Both the position numbers and the translations under genes were made by a program. Positions 1 to 6,786 of a DNA stretch of 64,000 bases are shown one piece after another. The stretch covers positions 62,001 to 126,000 of the forward strand of contig JAGFJJ010000006.1 of NCBI GenBank assembly GCA_024102815.1. The letters are read 5' to 3'. Source of the DNA: Phycisphaerae bacterium. GTDB lineage: Bacteria > Planctomycetota > Phycisphaerae > UBA1845. The notes under the pieces were generated by a model. It did not search any database, had not been told where the DNA came from, and saw only the letters and a list, made by a program, of their open reading frames with translations. Positions within the stretch are counted from its first letter, which is position 1. Every line of letters starts with the position of its first letter.

Positions 1-65
1 TTAACCGCGCAGAACCCCGCCTGTCCATCACGAATAAACAACCGCAACTGATGGGGAGACATGGC

Positions 66-821
66 ATGACTCGGCAGCATCTTCGGCTCGCACTTGCATT
101 ATTGGGATCGGTGGCTTTTTGCGGCGCGGCTTCCGCCCAGACGGTTCCATGGGTGGTCTACGACGATCCCTTCTCCACGTCCGTCTGCGACGTGGTCAAC
201 ACGTCCGAGGCCGAGCTCGTGGTCATTGCGGAGGCCGATCCCGGCGTGGACCGCTTCGCCATCGTCACCGGCTCGGACATCATCCTTCAGGACACGGAGG
301 TGCTGCTTTCGGGCGAGGTGCTCTACCTGGGCCAGCCGGCCGGGACGATCGCGTTCGCAACCGACGGCGACGGGCTTCGCTCGCTGTGGTGGCTTTCGCT
401 GGACGGGCGGGTGATCCAGGTGAACACGCTCTCGCGTCCGGGCGAGCCGACGGTGACGGACACGCGCCCGGAGGACTATCGCGGCGTGCCCTGCGACGCG
501 TGCGAATTCTGGGACGACCAGAGCGTGTGTGTGGACTTCGACTCGGACGACGATGGGGTTCCCAACGACGAGGACAACTGCCCGCTGACGGCCAACGCCA
601 ACCAGCGTGACGGCGACGATGACGGCGTGGGCGACGTGTGCGACAACTGTCCGCAGGTGCCTAACAACAGCCAGGCGGACATCGACCGCGACGGATTCGG
701 TGACGCGTGCGACGCGGTGGACGACCGGCCGGCGATCCGCCTGTGCGGCGCGGACATCGTCGTGGGGATGATGATGAGCGTGCTGGGGATGGGGGTGCTG
801 GGGTTGAGGAGGAGGAGGTAG
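66..821 (+). CDS. Exported protein with thrombospondin type-3 repeats and C-terminal membrane tail
   Basis: The 251-residue product starts with a signal peptide (hydrophobic [11 protein letters not shown], likely cut after ASA near residue 24). A region of no known fold follows, then about 2.5 thrombospondin type-3 calcium-binding repeats at residues 159-217, with the DxDxDGVxDxxDNCP pattern. The protein ends with a short hydrophobic segment and four arginines, the layout of a surface-sorting or anchoring tail. ATG 66 is preferred over ATG 51 because GGGGAGA at 52-58 is well spaced for 66. The function is unknown. TSP3 repeats bind calcium and stiffen extracellular proteins in known families. 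An extracellular or envelope location is inferred. Confidence 0.8.
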   Translation: MTRQHLRLALALLGSVAFCGAASAQTVPWVVYDDPFSTSVCDVVNTSEAELVVIAEADPGVDRFAIVTGSDIILQDTEVLLSGEVLYLGQPAGTIAFATDGDGLRSLWWLSLDGRVIQVNTLSRPGEPTVTDTRPEDYRGVPCDACEFWDDQSVCVDFDSDDDGVPNDEDNCPLTANANQRDGDDDGVGDVCDNCPQVPNNSQADIDRDGFGDACDAVDDRPAIRLCGADIVVGMMMSVLGMGVLGLRRRR

Positions 822-995
822 AGCGTCGCCAATCGCGAGGTGGAGAGACGGCGAGTCGGGCGGTAGCGGCGAAGGATTTCACCGAGCTTGGCGATACGAA
901 CGAATTCTGCCGTGAAGAAGTCTACCTCAGATTTTCGCTCGCTGGTTTTTGTTGAGCACTCAACTCTTACACGGATAGATTACGACTCAATTGCG

Positions 996-1784
996 ATGCT
1001 TCTGCTGTTAATCGGATTGATCGCCGGCTGTCCGAGAAGTGGCCACGATTCAGGCTTATCGCGACTCCGCGAAGCGCTGAAATCCCCTGGACAATTCTCC
1101 GCACACGAGCTTGCCCAATACTGCGAAAAGGCGGGACCACAGGGCGCTGAGATTGTTCGATCTGCGGTTCTTACCGCCGAGAATGCAAATGACAGGCACC
1201 TTCTTCTAAGGGCACTCCTGAAGTGCGACGTTGACGGGCAACTTCCCTTCGTAATCGGGAAATTGGCGCGCCCACGGCCGAGTCAGGGCACCGTTCAGAA
1301 GGTAATGGAAAGGTGCCTGGTTCCCGCGTCGCGGCGATTTCTCCAAGAACGCGTGACGACCGCTACAGGCGATGAGTTGGTGGTAGTGCTTGGTGCGCTC
1401 GCGCTCGTCGCGGACGACCGGGAATCGCTGGAACTGGCAAAACAACAATTCCATCGACCGGATCTGGATCCTGAGACAACGATCGCGGCCCTGCACTTCC
1501 TGGCACACGCCGCGCACTTCAACCGGGATGAAAGCGCTGCTAGCGAAGTCCGCGGTTATCTTTATTCCGAAGACGGTGGAATTCGAATGCACGCAGTTCT
1601 CGCTCTTTCCATGATTCCAGGAAAAGAAGCTGATTCCCTGCTGGCAGAGGCGCTGTCGGACCCTGCCCAAGGATATGCCGCCGCATTTCGCGACGGGGTC
1701 CTGAAGAATCGGAAGAGCATGTTGGAAACCGAGTCATACACTCCTCCAGGATGGGCGGCTGCGGTTCAGGGGAAGGACAAATGA
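996..1784 (+). CDS. Putative lipoprotein with HEAT-like helical repeats
   Basis: The 262-residue product begins MLLLLIGLIAGC, a lipoprotein signal peptide with an IAGC lipobox. Lipidation at the cysteine is therefore predicted. The rest is alanine- and leucine-rich helix resembling degenerate HEAT/ARM repeats, for example around GGIRMHAVLALSMIP. The frame is open upstream to 888, but that extension would bury the signal peptide, so ATG 996 is chosen. It is followed 24 nt later by a membrane protein and then two more small lipoproteins in the same direction, so a shared transcript is likely. No enzymatic motif is visible. Confidence 0.65.
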   Translation: MLLLLIGLIAGCPRSGHDSGLSRLREALKSPGQFSAHELAQYCEKAGPQGAEIVRSAVLTAENANDRHLLLRALLKCDVDGQLPFVIGKLARPRPSQGTVQKVMERCLVPASRRFLQERVTTATGDELVVVLGALALVADDRESLELAKQQFHRPDLDPETTIAALHFLAHAAHFNRDESAASEVRGYLYSEDGGIRMHAVLALSMIPGKEADSLLAEALSDPAQGYAAAFRDGVLKNRKSMLETESYTPPGWAAAVQGKDK

Positions 1785-1808
1785 CAAAGCTCTACTTCGG
1801 CGGCGTCT

Positions 1809-2423
1809 GTGGGAATTCGGCAAAGTTCGGCCGACCAACCAGAAGCCGGTGTTTGCGCTGAGATAGCCGGCGTGCAACTCGCAGGCAAATCGGACCAGGT
1901 GACCCGACGCATCCTGCGCCAGCGGCTGTTGTTCATGGTGGCCGCGGGCGCTCTCGTGACTTGTATTCGCGCTGCCCTGAACGAGACGCCGTTGGGGGCG
2001 CATGTGTGGGCCGTAACCAGCGCCCAATTGGTATGCCTCGTCGCGGTAACCATCGTGGGCTCCTGGCCGCTCACTTCCTACCGAATCGCCGGGCAGATGG
2101 GGTTGGCGGGCGTGATCGGCTTCACTGGCACGGGCATTGCTATCTCTTGGTTTCGGGATTGGCCCTCCTATCCCATTGGGTTCATCGTCATCGGTTTGTT
2201 GACCACATGGCTGGCACTCTGCACGGTGGTTGTCGGTCTCGTGTGTCTCGCGACCTTGCTTCGTCGCTGGTACTGGCCGGTTTACCCCGAAGGGCATTGC
2301 CAGAAGTGCGGATACAACCTGTTTGGCCTGGAAGAGCGGCGGTGCCCGGAATGCGGAAGGCCGTTTGAGGCTGACGTTTCAGGGAATCGGCGCGAAGAAG
2401 GGAGTGGATTAAGTGGTCAGTAA
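1809..2423 (+). CDS. Multi-pass membrane protein with C-terminal zinc ribbon
   Basis: The 204-residue product has about four hydrophobic helices between residues 40 and 155. They are followed by a CxxCGYNLFGL...CPECG element, a four-cysteine zinc-ribbon pattern often seen at the ends of planctomycete membrane proteins. The start is GTG 1809. No ATG gives a full first helix in this frame, so the N-terminus is uncertain. The end overlaps the next gene by 11 nt, which suggests translational coupling. The role is unknown. A related ribbon stands at the N-terminus of the protein at 4414-5007. Confidence 0.65.
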   Translation: MGIRQSSADQPEAGVCAEIAGVQLAGKSDQVTRRILRQRLLFMVAAGALVTCIRAALNETPLGAHVWAVTSAQLVCLVAVTIVGSWPLTSYRIAGQMGLAGVIGFTGTGIAISWFRDWPSYPIGFIVIGLLTTWLALCTVVVGLVCLATLLRRWYWPVYPEGHCQKCGYNLFGLEERRCPECGRPFEADVSGNRREEGSGLSGQ

Positions 2424-2742
2424 CATAGTCTATACGGCTGCTATTGGTGTCATTTTACTCGCGGGATGCGATCGAAACCCGTATTCGGGTCCCCCCGGTC
2501 AGCAGTCGCCACTCGCTCTTCGGTATGAGGCCGGGCTCGCGGAGGCGGAGCGGCAGGCCGCAGAGAGCGCCAGACAAATGAAGATCGTGGAGGAGCAAGT
2601 CGATAGATACGACCAGCTACTTCAAAAATGGGAGCGCCAAGAGGAGAGGATTAGCCAGCTAATTGATCGATGGGAGACTACGCTGGAGCGAGTCAATCGA
2701 ATCTTGGACGGAGTCGAGACAGCGCACACATCAGACAAATAG
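2413..2742 (+). CDS. Small coiled-coil lipoprotein
   Basis: The 109-residue product starts at GTG 2413, inside the end of the preceding gene. A short hydrophobic stretch ends in LLAGC, a good lipobox, so it should be lipidated. Residues 38-100 are a charged heptad-like helix rich in Glu, Arg and Gln, predicted to form a coiled coil. The size and layout recall periplasmic stalk or spacer lipoproteins, but no family is recognised. It is probably cotranscribed with its neighbours at 996-3274. Confidence 0.6.
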   Translation: MVSNIVYTAAIGVILLAGCDRNPYSGPPGQQSPLALRYEAGLAEAERQAAESARQMKIVEEQVDRYDQLLQKWERQEERISQLIDRWETTLERVNRILDGVETAHTSDK

Positions 2743-2758
2743 GAGCGTGCAACGAAGA

Positions 2759-3274
2759 ATGTTCGGGGGAACTACTGGAAGATTGAATGCGTCTCGCTCG
2801 TTTCACTTGATCGCAATCTCGGCCGCCGCAATGCTATTGTGGGGGTGCGCGACGCAGGAGGCTGGATGTCGGCAGCGGGTGTCCGGGTCGGCGCCTGGGT
2901 TGGAGAATAGCTCGGCGGCCAAGAGTGGAACGACTCTGCGCATCCTCTGCGATATTCCTTCCGAGATCGGGCCCGATGAGCAGGTCTATGCGGGGAGGAT
3001 CGACTGGGCCCACGGCAGCGAGTCATTTGCGTTCCGGCTGTCGCGGGAGGACGTGGACATTCCGCTGGCCGGGGTGGTGACGTTCGAAGAGCCGGTGCAC
3101 GTTTACCTCTTCGTGGACAGGAAGCCGCCGGGCTCGAAGAAGTTCCACGAAGGAGAGTGGTCCGCCTGGGTGCGGTATCCCTGGGCACGCTCGGTAGCAT
3201 GCTACGATCGATTGTGCGTACGCCTGTCGGGATTTCGGGATGCCCAAGAATGGGCATGGAGCTTCCGGCCGTGA
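2759..3274 (+). CDS. Putative lipoprotein of unknown function
   Basis: The 171-residue product has a basic N-terminus, a hydrophobic segment and the lipobox-like LLWGC near residue 30. The mature part is a compact domain with many beta-strand-like segments, such as VYAGRIDW, VVTFEEPVHVYLFVD and WVRYPW. No catalytic motif is visible. ATG 2759 lies 16 nt after the previous stop and gives the signal peptide its usual position. It is the last gene of the small lipoprotein/membrane cluster. The 329 nt behind it hold hairpin repeats rather than a gene. Confidence 0.6.
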   Translation: MFGGTTGRLNASRSFHLIAISAAAMLLWGCATQEAGCRQRVSGSAPGLENSSAAKSGTTLRILCDIPSEIGPDEQVYAGRIDWAHGSESFAFRLSREDVDIPLAGVVTFEEPVHVYLFVDRKPPGSKKFHEGEWSAWVRYPWARSVACYDRLCVRLSGFRDAQEWAWSFRP

Positions 3275-3293
3275 GACTGGATCGCAGGCAAGA

Positions 3294-3337
3294 GGTGCAT
3301 CGAGATGCACCCCACGCTGGATTCCGGCGTTCGCCGG
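3294..3337. repeat. REP-like hairpin pair
   Basis: GGTGCATC (3294-3301) and GATGCACC (3304-3311) form a perfect 8-bp stem with a 2-nt loop. CCGGCG (3324-3329) and CGCCGG (3332-3337) form a second perfect stem with a TT loop. The first stem starts 19 nt after the stop codon at 3274. Confidence 0.65.
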
Positions 3338-3376
3338 ATTGACGGCGAGCAAACCAGGCAATCAGGACGCAAAGAG

Positions 3377-3432
3377 CATGTCCACGGGGCGTGGACATGG
3401 CACTCGAATAAGAGGTGCGTCGGGGACGCACC
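3377..3432. repeat. REP-like hairpin pair with GGG loops
   Basis: CATGTCCACG (3377-3386) and CGTGGACATG (3390-3399) form a perfect 10-bp stem around GGG. GGTGCGTC (3414-3421) and GACGCACC (3425-3432) form a perfect 8-bp stem, also around GGG. The second stem differs from the one at 3294 by matched changes on both arms (GCATC/GATGC to GCGTC/GACGC). This indicates that pairing, not sequence, is conserved. Confidence 0.65.
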
Positions 3433-3603
3433 CTACAAAGACTATCCGCACGGCGGGCCCTGCTTGGAAGAAGCCGCGAAGCGACCTTTGACGAGGACAT
3501 CAAGGACAGGCTCCGCCACGAAGCCACGGAGGACGGAAGAGGAACGGAGAACCGAGATTCGAATACAGCGCATTAAACTGAAATAGTCCAGCGAGTCCAA
3601 GCC

Positions 3604-4335
3604 ATGGCAACAATCACGGAAATATCGGCCGGGGTGCATCGGATCAGCGTTCTGTATCGCGAGATCAATCTGCAGTTCAACCACTTCCTGGTGGTTGATG
3701 ACGAGCCGCTGCTCTACCACACGGGCATGCGGCGGATGTTTCCCGAGGTGGTGGAGGCGGTGAAGCGGATCATCGATCCGGCGAAGCTGCGCTGGATCGG
3801 ATTCAGCCACTTCGAGGTGGACGAGTGCGGGTCGCTCAACAACTGGCTGACGATCGCGCCACATGCACAGGCCGTGTTGGGCGTGGTGGGATCGATGGTG
3901 AATCTGAACGACTACGCCGATCGGCCGCCGCGGGCGCTCAATCAGGACGAAGTGTTCAGTACGGGGAAGTTGCGGTTCAAGTATCGATCGACGCCGCATC
4001 TGCCGCACGGCTGGGACGCGGGCGTGCTGTTCGAGGAGACGCAGCGGGTGCTGTTCTGCTCGGACCTGTTCACGCACAACGGGGACGTGGAAGCGATTAC
4101 GGAGTCGGACATTCTGGGGCGGACGCGGCAGTCGCTGGTGGATTTCCAGGCGGGGCCGCTGATGGACTACATGCCCTATACGCCGAACACGCGGCGGTTG
4201 CTGGAGGGGCTGGCACGGCTGGAACCGCGCGTGCTGGCGACGATGCACGGTAGTTCGTTTGCGGGAGATGGCGCGAAGGCGCTGATTGATCTTGACGGGG
4301 TGATGAAGGAGATGCTGGGGAAGCCGTCGAGGTGA
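3604..4335 (+). CDS. ODP-type diiron metallo-beta-lactamase-fold protein (flavodiiron-like, no flavin domain)
   Basis: The 243-residue product is a stand-alone metallo-beta-lactamase domain of the oxygen-binding diiron (ODP) type. Visible ligands are H69-x-E71-x-D73 (SHFEVDE), H132 (TPHLPHGWD), D154 (FCSDLF) and H215 (TMHGSS). The HxExD pattern, rather than HxHxDH, is the signature of flavodiiron proteins that reduce O2 or NO. The FMN-binding flavodoxin domain of full flavodiiron proteins is missing, so an electron donor or a pure sensing role is unknown. Related single-domain ODPs act as oxygen sensors in chemotaxis. ATG 3604 is the first plausible start. A hairpin follows 6 nt after the stop. 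Confidence 0.75.
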   Translation: MATITEISAGVHRISVLYREINLQFNHFLVVDDEPLLYHTGMRRMFPEVVEAVKRIIDPAKLRWIGFSHFEVDECGSLNNWLTIAPHAQAVLGVVGSMVNLNDYADRPPRALNQDEVFSTGKLRFKYRSTPHLPHGWDAGVLFEETQRVLFCSDLFTHNGDVEAITESDILGRTRQSLVDFQAGPLMDYMPYTPNTRRLLEGLARLEPRVLATMHGSSFAGDGAKALIDLDGVMKEMLGKPSR

Positions 4336-4341
4336 GGAAAG

Positions 4342-4359
4342 CACTGTTCAAGAGCAGTG
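4342..4359. repeat. REP-like hairpin after stop codon
   Basis: CACTGTTC and GAGCAGTG pair over 8 positions (one T.G wobble) around a 2-nt loop, 6 nt after the stop at 4335. The trailing TGGCAC flank is shared with the hairpin at 3377-3399. It may mark a transcript end, but no T-tract follows. Confidence 0.5.
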
Positions 4360-4413
4360 GCACACCGAAAGAGAGGCTGCGGGGCGGGTCCTGCGGGAGA
4401 CGAAGCCACTTTG

Positions 4414-5007
4414 ATGAACGTTGCCGAGTCAGAAGCCAAACCGGCATTTGAGTGTTGCGTGCGGTGTCGGTACTCTCTAAAAGGGCTGCCTGCCCGGCAT
4501 GCCTGTCCGGAATGTGGCCTTCGCTTCGATGAGAAGTGCGCCTTATATCGAGCCACCAACGCTCGACAGGTACTCATCCTCTGGTGTGTAATCCTCGGCG
4601 GGGGCTGGGTAAGCCTGCGGAATCTCCCCGCGTTCTTCAAGTCGGGCAGATTATCGGCTTGGGACGCCGTGGGCGCGATTGCGGCCGCGCTTTGGATCGT
4701 CTTCGTGGTTGTCGGAGTTCTGTTCGTGTTCCGCCGTTATCGCCAGGGGTACAAGGTGGCCGTCATGACAGACGGTTTGATCGTCCATCTCCCCGGATTT
4801 TCGGAGAACCTGGTTCCCTGGAAGGACGTTCTCAGTGCTTCCATCAAGGATCGGCCCACGGCCAAACGGCTGGGCGTCAAGATCGAGCTCAAGGATGGAA
4901 AGAGACTGGAGATTGGTGGCATGGTGAACCTGTTTCCGCATCTTGACGTTGCGAAACGGTTCGTTGAGCAAGTTGAGGCGAGAGTCTCCGGCCACGAGAT
5001 TTCTTAA
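4414..5007 (+). CDS. Membrane protein with N-terminal zinc ribbon
   Basis: The 197-residue product has an N-terminal CVRCRYSLKGL...CPECG zinc ribbon (residues ~10-32). Two hydrophobic helices (about residues 48-65 and 77-102) and a cytosolic PH-like beta-rich domain follow (VAVMTDGLIVHLPG ... WKDVLSASIKD). The ribbon resembles the one ending the protein at 1809-2423, here at the opposite end. ATG 4414 is preferred. The in-frame GTG at 4357 lies inside a hairpin and would add a non-conserved-looking arm. Function is unknown. The PH-like end could be a membrane-associated interaction module (inference). Confidence 0.65.
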   Translation: MNVAESEAKPAFECCVRCRYSLKGLPARHACPECGLRFDEKCALYRATNARQVLILWCVILGGGWVSLRNLPAFFKSGRLSAWDAVGAIAAALWIVFVVVGVLFVFRRYRQGYKVAVMTDGLIVHLPGFSENLVPWKDVLSASIKDRPTAKRLGVKIELKDGKRLEIGGMVNLFPHLDVAKRFVEQVEARVSGHEIS

Positions 5008-5108
5008 TCAGCATCGTGGCGCCTCGCGTACCCGTTCAAGAGCACACGTTATGGCCACGTAAGTCGAATTCTATCTTTGCCGTCGAGCCGAAAACGGCGC
5101 CGCAACCA

Positions 5109-5939
5109 TCAGTGCTGCGGATGGCGGAGCGTCAATCCCAGTAATAGCTTGATCCGATCGTTGCGGACGCGCTTGCCGCGCGGGGAGGTGTTGCCGTCCG
5201 TCCAGGTGACGGGCGGCAGGCCGGCGGCGGCGAGGAGGCGATCGTAGTATTCGCGGCGGAGCATGGGGCGATCGCCGGAAAGGTTGAGCACGCCGTGGTG
5301 GTCGGTGTCGAGCAAGGCCACGAGTGCCGTGATGATGTCATCGCGATGGACCATGTTGACGTAGGCGTTGCCGTCGTCGCGGGTGGCGCCGGCCGCGCTG
5401 TGGATGCGAGCGAGGTGGTCGCGGCTGGGGCCGTAGATCCCGGTGAGGCGGACGACGCTAACGCTGAGAGGACGGTTTGCGGGTCGGGCGGCGGGGATGC
5501 CCAGCAGGACTTTTTCCGCTTCGACGAGGACTTTGCCGCCCTCGCGGGCGCCCTCGGCCGGGGAATCTTCGTCGACCCAGGAGGCGTCATTCTGGGCGTA
5601 GACGGAAGTTGAGGACGTGTAGATGAGACGGCGGACGGGGGCGTCGGGCAGGACTTCGGCGAGGCTCTGGGCGGCGCGGAGGTAGACGGCGCGGTAGTCG
5701 GCGTCGTAAGCGCCGGCGGCGACGGTGAGGAAGACGGCGTGGCGGTCGGCGAGGAGGGAGCGCATGGCGGCGACGTCGACAACGTCGAGCACGGCGGGGC
5801 GGAGGCCGAGGGCGGAGAGGTCGGGTAAGCGGTCGCGCGAGCGGGTGGTGGCGAGAACGTCGTGACCGGCGGCGGCGAGATGTTTACCCAGAGCCGAGCC
5901 GACGTATCCGCAGCCGATGATGGCGATGTTGGTGGGCAT
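5109..5939 (-). CDS. NAD(P)-binding SDR-family epimerase/dehydratase, YeeZ-like
   Basis: The 276-residue product starts with a Rossmann nucleotide-binding loop GCGYVGSALG (residues ~9-18), followed by TTRSRDRL, which would contact the cofactor ribose. It also has the YTSSTSVYA strand and a late ERRL-free sugar-epimerase-like C-terminus. Length and order match the atypical SDR group around E. coli YeeZ (about 274 aa). The usual YxxxK catalytic pair is not clear, since the tyrosine position in EGGKVLVEAEK is not Tyr. It may therefore bind NAD(P) without classic SDR chemistry. ATG 5939 has GGAG 7 nt upstream. ATG 5945 is less well placed. Confidence 0.75.
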   Translation of the reverse strand: MPTNIAIIGCGYVGSALGKHLAAAGHDVLATTRSRDRLPDLSALGLRPAVLDVVDVAAMRSLLADRHAVFLTVAAGAYDADYRAVYLRAAQSLAEVLPDAPVRRLIYTSSTSVYAQNDASWVDEDSPAEGAREGGKVLVEAEKVLLGIPAARPANRPLSVSVVRLTGIYGPSRDHLARIHSAAGATRDDGNAYVNMVHRDDIITALVALLDTDHHGVLNLSGDRPMLRREYYDRLLAAAGLPPVTWTDGNTSPRGKRVRNDRIKLLLGLTLRHPQH

Positions 5940-5981
5940 GGTCATGCTCCGCTTGTTTGAGTGTCGTGTCCGTGGCAGAGA

Positions 5982-6008
5982 AGTGGCGCGTCGGGGGACG
6001 CGCCCCAC
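5982..6008. repeat. REP-like hairpin with GGGG loop
   Basis: GGCGCGTC (5985-5992) and GACGCGCC (5997-6004) form a perfect 8-bp stem around GGGG. AGTGG and CCACT extend it outward with a 2-nt bulge. It is a third relative of the stems at 3294 and 3414, with matched changes on both arms. Confidence 0.6.
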
Positions 6009-6083
6009 TGAAGCCACGCGGCCCAGAGTTTGCTTCGCGCCGCGCGTTCGATGATACACGTCCAATGGTAAAGGCACGCGAAC

Positions 6084-6103
6084 CGCGTGTCATGCGACAC
6101 GCG
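6084..6103. repeat. Hairpin just after the miaE stop codon
   Basis: CGCGTGTC (6084-6091) and GACACGCG (6096-6103) form a perfect 8-bp stem around ATGC, 11 nt beyond the stop of the minus-strand miaE gene. A nested CACGCG/CGCGTG pair (6075-6089) overlaps it, so two alternative folds are possible. It could act as a transcript end or stabiliser for miaE. Confidence 0.55.
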
Positions 6104-6114
6104 AACCGCACCAT

Positions 6115-6738
6115 CTACATTCCGCTGTGCATGGTCGGGCCGGGAGGTTGGGCGACGATGATTTCGGCCTCGGCATTGAGCATCTGGCTCCAGCGGCGGT
6201 CGATGCCCTTTGCACCGGGAAGGCCACGAGCAAGGCTGATGAAGCTCTCGTAGTGGCCGGCTTCTGAGGCGTAGAGCCCGCGGTAGAGGCGGGCGAGCTC
6301 GCGGTCCGGGCAGTGTTCGGCGAGGAGGGCGAAGCGTTCGCAGGAGCGGGCCTCGATCAGGGCGCTGATCATGAGGCGGTCGATGAGCTCCTCCGGACCG
6401 CGGCCGCGGCGGACGAGGGCGTGGAGGTCGGCAGCGTAGCGGTTGCGGTGCATGCGGGTCAGTCGTCCTCCGCGACGGGCAAGGAGTCGGACAACGACGG
6501 CCAGGTGCTCGACCTCGTCGCGGGCGACGGCGGTCATGACCTTGACCCAGTTTTCCGGCGGATTGGGCTCGGGCCAGCGGTTGAGCAATTCGAGGGCGTT
6601 GGCGGCGGCCTTCTTTTCCAGGTGCGCATGGTCGTTGAGAAGGAGGAGCGGCTCGCGCAGGACACCGGCGGCCCATTCGGGAGGAGTGACGTAGCGAAGG
6701 GGAAGGTCGACGGCGATTGGCTGGTGCGTTTTGCTCAT
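6115..6738 (-). CDS. miaE: tRNA 2-methylthio-N6-isopentenyladenosine hydroxylase
   Basis: The 207-residue product is a ferritin-like diiron enzyme. It hydroxylates the isopentenyl side chain of ms2i6A37 in tRNAs that read codons starting with U. Metal-ligand helices are visible: DHAHLEKKAA, ARDEVEHL, IEARSCERF and SEAGHYESF. These give the E...ExxH...E...E...ExxH-type pattern of MiaE. Length fits the MiaE family (about 200-270 aa). MiaA and MiaB, which make the substrate, are not in this window. It uses O2. Identification is from motif layout and is fairly secure. Confidence 0.88.
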   Translation of the reverse strand: MSKTHQPIAVDLPLRYVTPPEWAAGVLREPLLLLNDHAHLEKKAAANALELLNRWPEPNPPENWVKVMTAVARDEVEHLAVVVRLLARRGGRLTRMHRNRYAADLHALVRRGRGPEELIDRLMISALIEARSCERFALLAEHCPDRELARLYRGLYASEAGHYESFISLARGLPGAKGIDRRWSQMLNAEAEIIVAQPPGPTMHSGM

Positions 6739-6786
6739 AGGGCGATTCGGAATCGGGCGCCAGGGACTCAGTTTTCTACGGCAGGT

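Larger units (their letters stand above)
3275..3603. other. Gene-less stretch with several short perfect hairpins
   Basis: No coding sequence with a credible start is seen here. The stretch holds four separate inverted repeats, annotated individually. It includes a segment (3318-3345) that, read as protein in one frame, gives WIPAFAGLT. That string is typical of spurious translation of REP-like repeats in many bacterial genomes. It probably forms structured 3' ends of transcripts. Confidence 0.6.
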
